64,000 nucleotides of DNA. It comes from Eilatimonas milleporae (GTDB lineage Bacteria; Pseudomonadota; Alphaproteobacteria; Sphingomonadales; Kordiimonadaceae). A model generated the notes under the pieces. The model worked only from the letters and a program-made list of their open reading frames with translations, did not search any database and was not told where the DNA came from. Shown here in pieces: positions 54,047 to 63,523 of the stretch. Every line of letters starts with the position of its first letter. Within the stretch, counting starts at the first letter, position 1. Both the position numbers and the translations under genes were made by a program. Where the stretch lies: NCBI RefSeq assembly GCF_003688555.1, contig NZ_REFR01000011.1, forward strand, positions 124,001 to 188,000, given 5' to 3'.

Positions 54047-55927
54047 ATGTCAGTAGTCATACAAGCTCCCGCTGACGGCGGAGGGGATGTTCAAATTCTG
54101 GAATCCGCGGTGGTCCGCTTCGCCGGGGACAGCGGCGACGGCATGCAGTTGACGGGCAGCCAGTTCACCACATCGACCGCGCTGGCGGGCAGCGATCTCG
54201 CGACCTTCCCCGACTTTCCGGCGGAAATCCGCGCCCCCGCCGGCACCACATTCGGCGTGTCGGCCTTTCAGATCAATTTCGGTGCGAAGAATATCCGGAC
54301 GGTGGGCGACCGCCCCGATGTGCTGGTCGCCATGAACCCGGCGGCGCTCAAGGTCAATCTGGACACGCTGCGCCCCGGCGGTCTTCTCGTCGTGGACAGC
54401 GGCAGTTTCACCAAACGCAACCTGCAAAAAGCCGGGTATGAGGCAAACCCGCTTGAAGACGACAGTCTGCACGACTATCAGCTCATTGATCTGGATATTT
54501 CCAAGCTGACGCTCGAATCGGTCAAGCCGTTCGGTCTTGGCAACAAGGATGCCCTGCGCTGCAAGAACATGTGGACGCTTGGGCTGGTGCTGTGGATGTT
54601 CAGCCGCAAGCGTCAGCCGGTCGTTGACTGGCTCAACAAAAAGTTCGCCAAACTGCCCGATGTGGCCGGCGCCAATGTGGCCGCGCTCAACGCGGGCCAT
54701 GCCTTCGGCGAGACGGCGGAACTGTCCGCCACCGTCAAACGCTATCAGATCGGCGCCGCCCATGCCGCGCCCGGTCTCTACCGCACGGTGACGGGCAGTC
54801 AGGCCCTGTCCTGGGGTATTGTCGCGGGCGGCGAGCTGGCGGGCCTGGACATCGTGCTTGGCTCCTACCCTATTACGCCGGCGTCGCCCATTCTGCATAC
54901 GCTGTCGGGCCTCAAGGATCTCGGCGTTGTCACCTTTCAGGCCGAGGATGAAATCGCCGCCATCGGTGCTGCCATCGGCGCCTCTTACGGCGGCGCGCTC
55001 GGCGTCACCAGTTCCTCCGGCCCCGGTATCGCTTTGAAGACCGAGGCTCTCGGCCTTGCCATTTCCACCGAACTGCCGGTGGTGGTGATCAACAGTCAGC
55101 GCGGCGGCCCGTCCACCGGCCTGCCCACCAAGACCGAACAGTCCGATCTGTATCAGGCCGTCTATGGCCGCAATGGCGACGCGCCCATCCCGGTGATCGC
55201 CACCCGCAGTCCGGGCGACTGCTTCGACGTGGCGATCGAGGCCTGTCGCCTCGCCGTCAAATATATGACGCCGGTGATGCTGCTGACCGACGGTTTCATT
55301 GCCAATGCGGCCGAACCCTGGGCCATTCCGGACGTGGATGCGCTGGAACCCTTCAAGGTCGCCTTTGCCGAAGCCCCGGCGGACGGCGCGGATTTCAATC
55401 CTTTCCTGCGCGATGCCGACACGCTGGCCCGCAACTGGGCCGTACCCGGCACCCCCGGCACGGAACACCGCATCGGCGGTCTGGAGAAAAGCTTCGACAC
55501 CGGGCATATTTCCTATGACCCGGAAAACCACCAGAAAATGACCGACACCCGCATGGACAAGATCGCCGGCATCGCCCGCGATATTCCGGCGCAGACGCTG
55601 GAGCAGGGCACGCAGGACGACACGCTGGTCGTTGTCGGCTGGGGCTCCACCTTCGGCCCGATCGCCGAGGCCGTGCGCATCGCCCGCGAGGACGGGTTGA
55701 AGGTGGCGCATCTGCATCTGCGTTATCTCAACCCTTTCCCGGCCAATCTCGGGGACCTGCTTCGGCGGTTCCCGAAGGTTCTGGTGCCGGAAATGAACGC
55801 CGGCCAGTTAAAGACGGTGTTGCGGGATACGTTCCTGATCGACGCGCGGCCCTTGAACAAGGTTTCGGGCCAGCCTTTCAGGATCGAAGAATTATTGACG
55901 GCCATCCGCGCCGAAGTCAGCGCCTAA
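54047..55927 (+). CDS. korA: 2-oxoacid (2-oxoglutarate):ferredoxin oxidoreductase, fused gamma-alpha subunit
   Basis: Large subunit of a KOR/OFOR, 626 residues. The N-terminal gamma domain (about 15-215) reads RFAGDSGDGMQLTGSQFTTSTALAG and AEIRAPAGTTFGVSAFQINF; the alpha domain follows with LGSYPITPASPILHTLSGLKDLGVVTFQAEDEIAAIGAAIGASYGG (landmarks), SSSGPGIALKTEALG and SQRGGPSTGLPTKTEQSDL. The SYPITPAS and QRGGPSTGLPT motifs bind ThDP and CoA regions. With KorB it oxidises 2-oxoglutarate to succinyl-CoA with ferredoxin as acceptor. Confidence 0.92.
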   Translation: MSVVIQAPADGGGDVQILESAVVRFAGDSGDGMQLTGSQFTTSTALAGSDLATFPDFPAEIRAPAGTTFGVSAFQINFGAKNIRTVGDRPDVLVAMNPAALKVNLDTLRPGGLLVVDSGSFTKRNLQKAGYEANPLEDDSLHDYQLIDLDISKLTLESVKPFGLGNKDALRCKNMWTLGLVLWMFSRKRQPVVDWLNKKFAKLPDVAGANVAALNAGHAFGETAELSATVKRYQIGAAHAAPGLYRTVTGSQALSWGIVAGGELAGLDIVLGSYPITPASPILHTLSGLKDLGVVTFQAEDEIAAIGAAIGASYGGALGVTSSSGPGIALKTEALGLAISTELPVVVINSQRGGPSTGLPTKTEQSDLYQAVYGRNGDAPIPVIATRSPGDCFDVAIEACRLAVKYMTPVMLLTDGFIANAAEPWAIPDVDALEPFKVAFAEAPADGADFNPFLRDADTLARNWAVPGTPGTEHRIGGLEKSFDTGHISYDPENHQKMTDTRMDKIAGIARDIPAQTLEQGTQDDTLVVVGWGSTFGPIAEAVRIAREDGLKVAHLHLRYLNPFPANLGDLLRRFPKVLVPEMNAGQLKTVLRDTFLIDARPLNKVSGQPFRIEELLTAIRAEVSA

Positions 55928-55942
55928 GGGAAGGCACACACG

Positions 55943-56983
55943 ATGAATGAAATGACAGCCCCGCCGACTGCCGCAGACGCCGTCAAACTGACGGCCAAGG
56001 ATTTCGCCACCGACCAGGAGGTGCGCTGGTGCCCCGGTTGCGGCGACTATGCCATTCTGAAATGCATGCAGCGCACCCTGCCGGATCTGGGTGTGACCCG
56101 TGAAAACACCGTTTTCGTCTCCGGCATCGGCTGCTCCAGCCGCTTCCCCTATTATATGAATACATACGGCTTCCACACCATCCATGGCCGCGCCCCCGCC
56201 GTTGCCACGGGGCTGAAGCTGGCCAATCCGGACTTGGATGTGTGGGTGGTCACCGGCGACGGCGACGGCCTGTCCATTGGCGGCAACCATCTGCTGCACG
56301 CGCTGCGCCGCGATGTGGATTTGAATATCCTGTTGTTCAACAACAAGATTTACGGCCTGACCAAGGGGCAGTATTCACCCACCTCCGACATCGGCACCCG
56401 CTCGCCGTCGACCCCGCAGGGCTCCATCGACCCGACGGTCAACCCGATTTCTTTTGCGCTTGGCGCCAATGCGCGCTTTGCCGCCCGCACGGTGGACACG
56501 GCGCAAAAACACATGCCCGAGGTTTTCACCCGTGCCCACGGGTTCAAGGGGGCGTCTTTTGTCGAAATCCTGCAAAACTGCATCGTCTATAACGATGCCG
56601 CGTGGAAATCGGTGACGGAGAAAAACGTCGTCGCCGACCGGCAGCTTCTGCTGAAGCATGGCGAGAAAATGCTGTTCGGCGCCAATGGCGACAAGGGTAT
56701 CCGCTTCAACACCGCCACCTTCGCGCTTGAGGTCGTCACCATCGGCACGGACGACATCACGGCCGACGATGTGCTGACCCATGACGAAACCAATCTGCAA
56801 CTGGCGCGGATGCTGGCCGAACTGGGCTCAAACCCGGATGAGCCCATGGCCATGGGCGTGCTCTACGCCGCGCCTGCGGACACCACCTATGAAGCCGCCG
56901 TTCTGGCCGATGCCCGCGCCCAGCGCGGCAAGCGTACGCTGAAGGATGTTCTTTTCAGCGGCCAGACGTGGGAAGTCGCCTGA
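55943..56983 (+). CDS. korB: 2-oxoacid:ferredoxin oxidoreductase, beta subunit
   Basis: Beta subunit of 346 residues that holds the ThDP diphosphate site and one [4Fe-4S] cluster. Cluster cysteines are in WCPGCGDY (C30, C33), SGIGCSSRFPY and LQNCIVYND. The ThDP/Mg motif is VVTGDGDGLSIGGNH with LLFNNKIYGLTKGQYSPTS. AAGGGAAGG lies upstream of the ATG; 15 bases separate it from korA. No dedicated ferredoxin gene is adjacent. 2-oxoglutarate is the likely substrate by family type, but pyruvate cannot be excluded. Confidence 0.92.
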   Translation: MNEMTAPPTAADAVKLTAKDFATDQEVRWCPGCGDYAILKCMQRTLPDLGVTRENTVFVSGIGCSSRFPYYMNTYGFHTIHGRAPAVATGLKLANPDLDVWVVTGDGDGLSIGGNHLLHALRRDVDLNILLFNNKIYGLTKGQYSPTSDIGTRSPSTPQGSIDPTVNPISFALGANARFAARTVDTAQKHMPEVFTRAHGFKGASFVEILQNCIVYNDAAWKSVTEKNVVADRQLLLKHGEKMLFGANGDKGIRFNTATFALEVVTIGTDDITADDVLTHDETNLQLARMLAELGSNPDEPMAMGVLYAAPADTTYEAAVLADARAQRGKRTLKDVLFSGQTWEVA

Positions 56984-57002
56984 TCTTTCCCAGCGGCTGC
57001 CC

Positions 57003-57105
57003 GGTTCGTGGACATGGTTCGTGGACACTCGAACTCGTTGACGGTTTGACATCGTTGATGCCCTGACACGTTGCGGCATCGGTGCCGGGCTGCTTGCCCG
57101 GCGCC
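57003..57105 (+). repeat. Direct repeat and hairpin downstream of korB
   Basis: GGTTCGTGGACA is repeated head-to-tail at 57003 and 57016 (13-base units). A GC stem GGTGCCGGGC-tgctt-GCCCGGCGCC (57081-57105, one G-T pair) follows. The hairpin has no U-run, so it is a weak candidate terminator for korAB. Confidence 0.5.
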
Positions 57106-57278
57106 ATCCGCCCTTTGTGCCATAGACTGCCCATACAGACCCCGAACAAGGCTCGATACAGGCCTGTATACGGCCAATCAGTGTCATCAATCCTTCATCG
57201 CCCGGTATAAGGCGATGCGCTATACTCTCCCTGATTGTATCCGGAAGTCGCCATCATCACAAAAGGGGAGTCGCCATC

Positions 57279-58172
57279 ATGTCCAGACCAGCCCGCGCCG
57301 TCTATGCCGAGGGGTGCATGTATCCGCACGCCGCCAACCCGCAACCGGTGCCCACCACCATATCCCAGGTGCAGCAATCCGGTTTTCAGTCACTGATCCT
57401 GGGCCTGTTTCACATTGGCCGCGATTACGACATCCAGCCCGCCCAGATCATGGGCGACCTTTATTACAATGACACGCTTGTCTTTTCCAAAGGGCAGTAT
57501 GTGGGCGATGCGTCCTGGCCCGGTCAGATCGGCACCGTTATCGGTGGCACGGTCGACCGGGTGTGCGCGTCCATCGGCGGCGGCTATCCGGTCATGGATT
57601 TCCAGACCATCCGGAAAATCTACGCCGACAATAACAACTCCTTCGACGGCACCAATCTGATGGCCAATTTCAAAGCCTTGCGCCAGACACTGCCCGCCAT
57701 CAGCGTCATCGATATGGACTGCGAGGACACCTATGACCGGCCGTCCTTCGTCGCTTTCTGCCGCATGCTGATTGGCATGGGTTTCGACATCACCTTCTGC
57801 CCCTATACCAACCAGTCCTTCTGGGTCGATTGCCTGGCGGACCTGAACACCGGCAATCCCGGCGCGGTGGCATGGTGGAACCTGCAATGCTATGACGGCG
57901 GCGCCCAGAACCGCGACCCGCAAACCTTTCAGGGCTGGGCCACCGCCATCACCCAGGCCATTCCCGGCTTCGATACCGATGCCTTCATCATGGCCGGCGA
58001 CTGGACCAATGACAGCCCGGACGCGGTCAAGGCCCTGATGCAAAAGCTGGAAGGCGAACCCGCCTTTGGCGGCGGTTTCCTGTGGACGCTGGATGCCATG
58101 CTGTCCGGCGGCGAAACGCTGATCGCGGCTTACGCCCAAGCCATACCGGAAGGGGTCGCCCTCACCGTTTGA
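57279..58172 (+). CDS. GH18-like TIM-barrel protein of unknown role
   Basis: Protein of 297 residues with no signal peptide. The layout suggests a GH18 barrel: VCASIGGGYP (S98-x-G-G, the SxGG motif) and VIDMDCED (D145-x-D147-x-E149, the DxxDxDxE catalytic motif). GAVAWWNLQCYDGGAQN later resembles the Met-Tyr-Asp strand of GH18. ITFCPYTNQSFW lies between. It may hydrolyse beta-1,4-GlcNAc links or be an inactive lectin-like relative. AAGGGGAG lies upstream of the ATG, and a 12-base sequence including the start region is repeated 24 bases upstream. It is convergent with the carboxypeptidase gene. Confidence 0.6.
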   Translation: MSRPARAVYAEGCMYPHAANPQPVPTTISQVQQSGFQSLILGLFHIGRDYDIQPAQIMGDLYYNDTLVFSKGQYVGDASWPGQIGTVIGGTVDRVCASIGGGYPVMDFQTIRKIYADNNNSFDGTNLMANFKALRQTLPAISVIDMDCEDTYDRPSFVAFCRMLIGMGFDITFCPYTNQSFWVDCLADLNTGNPGAVAWWNLQCYDGGAQNRDPQTFQGWATAITQAIPGFDTDAFIMAGDWTNDSPDAVKALMQKLEGEPAFGGGFLWTLDAMLSGGETLIAAYAQAIPEGVALTV

Positions 58173-59226
58173 CGGCGGCTGCCGTCAGGCTCAGCGTGCG
58201 GGCGTCGGCGTCCAGCCGCGCCCGTGCGCCGATGGGCAGGGTCAACTGGTCCGTCCTGTGCCCCGCCATCAGGCCCAGATATGCGGGTTTGCCGGCGCGG
58301 CGCACATGGTCGCGCAGGATGTCGCTCAGCGCGAAGGCACCAAAACCGTCCCCGTCCGGTCCCACATCCGTGAACCCGCCGAACACGATGCCCGCCACCC
58401 GGTCCAGCACACCGGCCTGACCCAGCGTGGTCAGCATCCGGTCCACCCGGTAGATCGCCTCGCCGATATCCTCCAGAAACAGGATCGCCCCGGCCATGTC
58501 CGGCATGTAGGGCGTGCCGACAAGCGCCGTCAGCACCGTCAGATTGCCGCCCGCCAGCCATCCCTCCGCCGTGCCGCCGGCGATGGTTTGCAGTCGGCCC
58601 CGGTGGCGGGCCAGCGTCCCGCCCGTGTGCGGCGGATGGGCAAACGGCCCGGACCCGCCGGCGAACAGTAGCCGCCGTGCCGCGTTGACGCTGAACGATG
58701 TCCACTCGGACGTGGCGTTCGGCCCGTGAAAGGTGACAAGCCCGGTTTTGCCCGTCACTGCATTCAACAGCGCGGTCACGTCCGAAAACCCCATTAGGAT
58801 TTTCGGGTTCTGCCGGATGATGTCGAAATCCAGATGGGGCAGGGTGCGCGCCGCGCCCCACCCGCCCGACAGGGCCACCACCGCCTTGACCGCCGGGTCG
58901 GTGAAGGCCGCCATGATGTCGGCGGCGCGGGCCGCGTCCGTGCCCGCGAAATAGCCGTGCCGGTCCAGCACATGGTCGCCGACGGACACATCCAGTCCCA
59001 GGCCGGCCATGTTCTCCCGCGCGATCTCGATGCGCACATCCTCGTAAATGACGCCGGCCGGCGCGATCAGCCGCACCCGGTCGCCGGGTTTCAGGCTCTG
59101 CGGCAACAGGGCCGGTCTATCCTGCCCTTGTTGTACCCCTTGTCCCTGCTGTGCCCATACAGCTGTCGGCAGCAGGGTGGCGGCCGATGTGGCCCCGATC
59201 AGGCTCAGAAACTGGCGTCTGTCCAT
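58162..59226 (-). CDS. ldcA: L,D-carboxypeptidase, peptidase S66 family
   Basis: Murein-recycling-type peptidase of 354 residues. The Tat-like signal is MDRRQFLSLIGATSAATLLP with cleavage near AVWAQ, so this copy is exported, unlike cytoplasmic LdcA. Catalytic features are the nucleophile Ser in LMGFSDVTALLNA, Glu in LFLEDIGEAIYR and His in LGLMAGHRTDQ. ATG 59226 is preferred since AGGGG is nine bases upstream; ATG 59235 has it adjacent. Its 3' end overlaps the convergent GH18-like gene by 11 bases. Confidence 0.87.
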   Translation of the reverse strand: MDRRQFLSLIGATSAATLLPTAVWAQQGQGVQQGQDRPALLPQSLKPGDRVRLIAPAGVIYEDVRIEIARENMAGLGLDVSVGDHVLDRHGYFAGTDAARAADIMAAFTDPAVKAVVALSGGWGAARTLPHLDFDIIRQNPKILMGFSDVTALLNAVTGKTGLVTFHGPNATSEWTSFSVNAARRLLFAGGSGPFAHPPHTGGTLARHRGRLQTIAGGTAEGWLAGGNLTVLTALVGTPYMPDMAGAILFLEDIGEAIYRVDRMLTTLGQAGVLDRVAGIVFGGFTDVGPDGDGFGAFALSDILRDHVRRAGKPAYLGLMAGHRTDQLTLPIGARARLDADARTLSLTAAAVKR

Positions 59227-59365
59227 GGCGGTCATCCCCTAAACGGCTCTGTCTTGCCACAGGTGGCACGGACCTCTCAAGCCCGTGTCGCTCAGGCTCC
59301 TGAATAAAGGGCGTCAAACACTGGAGGCAATGGCCGCGCGGGTCCGTTATCCGGGCGATACCGTC

Positions 59366-60958
59366 ATGGGATTGAAGACGATGCGCTTTGCCTTTGCCAT
59401 GGTCCTGATGCTGTTTTTCATGGGGTGCGATGCTCCTGTCCGGGCCGGGGACAGGGTCTTCACGCTCAGGGTTTTGACATTGAATCTCAATGCGCTGCCG
59501 GCCCCTCTCGGGGCGGGAACGGCCCCCCTGATGGACCGCATCGCCGCCATCCTGCGGGAACGCAGGGGCCGCGATGACCATCCTCATATCGTCCTGCTGC
59601 AGGAAGCCTTCAATGAATCGGCACTCACTGTTGTGGAGAACAGTGGCTATCCCTTCCGCCTGCGCGGCCCCGGTGCCGGGGACCGTGACCCGGCACCGGG
59701 CGACATGGCCCCCCCGCTGCCGTCCCTGTTCGGTTTTGCCGCGCTCGGTATTCCCAAACTGGTGGGCAGCGGCCTCTATATTCTGTCCGATTTTCCCGTC
59801 GAACGGTCGGCGGCCGCGCTCTTTGGCAACGGCGCCTGCGCCGGGTTCGACTGTCTCGCCAACAAAGCGGCGCTGTGGGCACGGGTCAGGCTGCCGGATA
59901 TGGCGGTGCCGGTGGATATCGTCACCACGCATATGAACTCGGACAGAAGCGCCGGCGTGTCGCTGGCCGCGCGCACCAATGTCCATTTTCAGCAGGCGCG
60001 CATTCTCGCGCGGTTCCTGCGGCGTATCTCCGGCGACGGCGCCCCGCTGATCATCGCGGGCGACGTCAACACGAAATTCGCCCCCCGCCGCGCCTTCTTC
60101 CGCCATTCGGTCATGGCCATCGACAGCAGCGAGGCCTGTCTGATGCGGTCCGGAGACTGTCACATCGGACAGCGGACAGCGATGCCGGACATTCTCGACC
60201 AGACCAATGACAAACACTATTTCCTGCCGGGTGTCGGCATACCCGTGCGCCCGGTTTTCGTGACCCGCAATTTTACCGAAACGGTGCGTGGCCGGCCGTT
60301 GAGCGACCATGCCGGTTTTGAAGTCCATTACCGTATCGGTGGGCGCCCCGAGAATGGACCCGAGAGCGCACTTGAGAACGAACCCGAGAGCCTTCCGGAT
60401 GCGTCCTCCGACAGTCTCTCTGATGCTCTGGCCGCCCATGGTGCTCATGGGGCTGTGGACGCCGATGATGCGCAGGTAGCCGCTGCGCCAGCCCACGGCA
60501 TGTCGCGCCGTTGTCACGGCGAGACCGGTCCCCAGGCGTTTTTCACCCTGCAGGGCCTGAAACGGCATGGCGGCCGGCTCAAGGTTTCACTCTATGGTGG
60601 CCGCAGGCAGGATTTCCTGTTGGAAGCCCCGGCGGCCACAATGATGCGGGATATGCCGTCCCCGCCGCTGGCCTGCATATCCCTGCCCGGATCAGGGCCG
60701 TTTGCCCTGTCCGTGCATCACGACCGCGATGCGGACGGGGATTTTGACACGCCTGGCGACGGCTTCGGGTTTGTCAACGTACCGGTGGCGCCGTGGCATC
60801 CGCGTGACCCGGTGCATGTCGCCTCGCATGTCCGGTCCGGTCCTCTTGGCGTGGCCGTGACCATGGCATATGGCGATTTTGGTGGCGCGGTACCCGGTGA
60901 CGGCGCGCATTTTGATGATCCTTTCGGCGGTGCGACCCCCGCCGCCGGATATCGCTGA
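59366..60958 (+). CDS. Endonuclease/exonuclease/phosphatase-DUF2141 fusion, exported
   Basis: Protein of 530 residues combining two domains. A leader MGLKTMRFAFAMVLMLFFMGCDAP looks like a signal peptide with an imperfect lipobox. Residues about 30-330 form an EEP (sphingomyelinase/DNase-like) domain: LTLNLNALPAP, HIVLLQEAFNE, TTHMNSDRSAG, IAGDVNT and RPLSDHAGFEVHY. A linker rich in acidic residues follows, then a DUF2141 domain (QAFFTLQGL, LSVHHDRDADGDFDTPGDGFGFVNVP). Start is uncertain: ATG 59366 or 59381. It precedes an MMPL exporter and a nucleotidyltransferase, so a lipid or phosphodiester substrate is plausible. Confidence 0.78.
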   Translation: MGLKTMRFAFAMVLMLFFMGCDAPVRAGDRVFTLRVLTLNLNALPAPLGAGTAPLMDRIAAILRERRGRDDHPHIVLLQEAFNESALTVVENSGYPFRLRGPGAGDRDPAPGDMAPPLPSLFGFAALGIPKLVGSGLYILSDFPVERSAAALFGNGACAGFDCLANKAALWARVRLPDMAVPVDIVTTHMNSDRSAGVSLAARTNVHFQQARILARFLRRISGDGAPLIIAGDVNTKFAPRRAFFRHSVMAIDSSEACLMRSGDCHIGQRTAMPDILDQTNDKHYFLPGVGIPVRPVFVTRNFTETVRGRPLSDHAGFEVHYRIGGRPENGPESALENEPESLPDASSDSLSDALAAHGAHGAVDADDAQVAAAPAHGMSRRCHGETGPQAFFTLQGLKRHGGRLKVSLYGGRRQDFLLEAPAATMMRDMPSPPLACISLPGSGPFALSVHHDRDADGDFDTPGDGFGFVNVPVAPWHPRDPVHVASHVRSGPLGVAVTMAYGDFGGAVPGDGAHFDDPFGGATPAAGYR

Positions 60959-60970
60959 CGCGAAGGACCT

Positions 60971-63454
60971 GTGTTGATCGTGACGGACGCTGTAAAAAAA
61001 GCCGCGCGCCTGACGGTCACACGCAAATGGGCTATCCTCGGCCTTGCCATGCTGCTTGTGGTCGCGGCGGTCCTGGCCGCCCGGGGCTTAAGCATCTCGA
61101 CGAAACTGGAAGCCCTGATGCCCGAAGACGCCGTCAGCGTCCGGACCCTCGGCGCCGTGATGGAAAAGGCCGGCAGTTTCGCCTCCATCCAGGTGGTGAT
61201 GGAAGGGGACGACACCCGCCGGATCGAAGAGGCCCTGTTCATACTGGAGGCGGTGACAAGGCGCCTGCCGTGGAGCGAAAGTGTCCAGTATTTCGAGGAT
61301 ATCGCGGTGCTGGAACGGCACAAGCTGTTGCAGCTCAGCGTGCCGCAACTGGAAAAACTGGAAACCCGGCTGGAACGTGAAATGCTGGCCGCAACCGCGC
61401 GCGAGTTTCAGCATAAGACCGGCATTCCCCTCAACATCCATCTCTCCGGCGCCGGTATCAGCGTATCCAGTGCCGCCTCCGGCGATGACAATACCGGCGA
61501 TACTGGCGACACCGTCGATGCCAACTGGCGTGACAGCCTGTTGCAGCCCGTCCGGACGGAAAAACGTTTCACATCCGACGACGGCCGCTCCCACGCCCTC
61601 GTGATCTGGCCCAAACCCGGATATGAAGGCCTGGCCGAGGCGAAAAAAATGGTCGCCGACATCGCCGCCATCATCGCCGCCCTGGAACTGAACGACCCCG
61701 GCATCGGCCTGCGCGTCGGCATCGCCGGGCGTATCCGCAACAAGGTGGCCCAGTTTGACGCCGTCATCCGCGATGTGACGGTCGGACTGGGCAGCTCGGT
61801 GACATTGATCATTCTGCTGCTGATCGTCGGGTTCCGTAGCCTGATCGCCGTGCCGGTCATTCTGCTGCCGCTTGTCATCGGCATCACATGGACCATCGGC
61901 CTCACGGCGCTTGTCGTCGGCGGGCTGAACCTCGTGACGATTTTTCTGGCTCTGATCCTGTTCGGGTTGGGGGTCGATTTCGGGATTCACAATTTCAGCC
62001 GCTATGCCGAGGCCCGTGCAGCCGGCCTGCCGCACATGCGCGCCATTGAACTGATCGTCACCCAGACGGGCGCCGCCTCGCTGGTCGCGGGGATGACCAC
62101 GGCCGCCGGTTTTTTCGCCCTGCTATTGACCGAGTTCCGCGCCTTCCGCGAATTCGGTTTCATTGCCGGCAGCGGCATCCTGTTGACTTTTCTGGCCATG
62201 TACACGGTTTTCCCGGCCCTGTTGTCGGTGGTGGAAAAACGGGTGACTTGGGCGCGCACCACCGGTCAGACTGTAGTGTCCAGCCCCGTTTCCAACCCCA
62301 GGCGTCCGCCGTTTTTCTTCCACCGTCCCTATGCCACCCTTGCCGCCTTCCTGCCCATGATACTGGTGGCCGTTTTCTCGGCGCCGCAGCTTTCCTTTGA
62401 AAAGGATTTCAAGAATATCCAGGCCCCGCGCTCGCCGGACCATCAATGGGCGACCGCGCGTTCCAAATCCATTTTCAAGGGCGGTCATGATCGGGCGGTG
62501 CTGGTTGTCGATACCCTGGACGAGGTCGAGGCGATCGAGGCCTATTTCGAGGCCTACGCCAAGCAGGACACGGCAAGCCCGACAATCGCCGGGGTGACAA
62601 GCATCCGCAACTTCGTCCCCGACAAGGCGGAACAGGCCGACCGTCTGGCGGTCATCAACAGGATGTGGGACACACTGGACAAGGGCACGCCCATCCCCGA
62701 AGCCCTGGCCGACAAAACCGACTATCTCAGGATCGGCATGCTGGAAACCGCTGACCTGCCCCAGGGCCTGCAACGCGTGTTCCTCGGCGGTGGCGACGAT
62801 CCGGGCTATCTGATGTATATCTTCAATGCGGTCTCCATGGACGATGCCGATCTCGCCCGGCAGTTTTATGACGATGCCGCCGCCTTCACCGTTGGCGGCA
62901 GAACCTATTATCCCGCCTCCGAGGCCTTTGTCTTTGTTGAAATGCTGGCATTGATGAAGGCGGACGCGGCCCGGGCCGTCGGTCTGGTCGGCGGCGTGAC
63001 CGCGCTGATCATCCTGTGTTTCGCGCGGTCCGTCGTCGCGGCGGCCGTCATCCTGCTGCCCACCGCTGCCGGGCTGCTGTTCACCCTGGCACTGATGGCG
63101 GCCACCGGCCTGCCGCTGTCCATCATCAATATGGTGATCCTGCCGTCGCTGGTCGGGATCGCCGTTGACAACGGCATCCATATTTTCAGGCGCTTTCAGG
63201 AAAGCGGCGGGGCCGTCATGGATGTGATGGCGACAACGGGCCGCGCCGCCACGGTCACCACATTGACGACCCTGATCGGTTTCGGCGGTCTGGTGACGGC
63301 CTCCATGGGCGGTCTGCGCTCCATGGGGGTGCTGGCGCTGATCGGGTTCAGCGTCTGCCTGCTGTTGACATGGACGCTTCTGCCTGCCCTGCTGCTGCTT
63401 TTCCGGCGGCGGCTGACGGGTGCGCCCCACCGGGAAGGCACGGTCCCGTCGTGA
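60971..63454 (+). CDS. MMPL/RND-family exporter
   Basis: Inner-membrane transporter of 827 residues in two halves. The signature GVDFGIHNFSRY in the first half and GIAVDNGIHIFRRF in the second mark the MMPL/HpnN-type RND subfamily, with helices around 300-430 and 700-810 and large loops between. Members export lipids such as hopanoids or mycolic-type molecules. The start is GTG 60971, with AAGGA four bases away; GTG 60980 is an alternative. It lies 12 bases after the EEP-DUF2141 gene and 69 before the nucleotidyltransferase. A lipid cargo is inferred. Confidence 0.86.
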   Translation: MLIVTDAVKKAARLTVTRKWAILGLAMLLVVAAVLAARGLSISTKLEALMPEDAVSVRTLGAVMEKAGSFASIQVVMEGDDTRRIEEALFILEAVTRRLPWSESVQYFEDIAVLERHKLLQLSVPQLEKLETRLEREMLAATAREFQHKTGIPLNIHLSGAGISVSSAASGDDNTGDTGDTVDANWRDSLLQPVRTEKRFTSDDGRSHALVIWPKPGYEGLAEAKKMVADIAAIIAALELNDPGIGLRVGIAGRIRNKVAQFDAVIRDVTVGLGSSVTLIILLLIVGFRSLIAVPVILLPLVIGITWTIGLTALVVGGLNLVTIFLALILFGLGVDFGIHNFSRYAEARAAGLPHMRAIELIVTQTGAASLVAGMTTAAGFFALLLTEFRAFREFGFIAGSGILLTFLAMYTVFPALLSVVEKRVTWARTTGQTVVSSPVSNPRRPPFFFHRPYATLAAFLPMILVAVFSAPQLSFEKDFKNIQAPRSPDHQWATARSKSIFKGGHDRAVLVVDTLDEVEAIEAYFEAYAKQDTASPTIAGVTSIRNFVPDKAEQADRLAVINRMWDTLDKGTPIPEALADKTDYLRIGMLETADLPQGLQRVFLGGGDDPGYLMYIFNAVSMDDADLARQFYDDAAAFTVGGRTYYPASEAFVFVEMLALMKADAARAVGLVGGVTALIILCFARSVVAAAVILLPTAAGLLFTLALMAATGLPLSIINMVILPSLVGIAVDNGIHIFRRFQESGGAVMDVMATTGRAATVTTLTTLIGFGGLVTASMGGLRSMGVLALIGFSVCLLLTWTLLPALLLLFRRRLTGAPHREGTVPS

Positions 63455-63523
63455 GCGCTTTGGCCCAAAATTGCAGACTTACAGAAACCATAGGCTGATG
63501 AAATTTAAGGGGATGATCCGGGA

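Noticed and set aside
54050-55717. A 555-codon minus-strand open frame over korA
   Set aside because: Antisense shadow; no domain or start signal.
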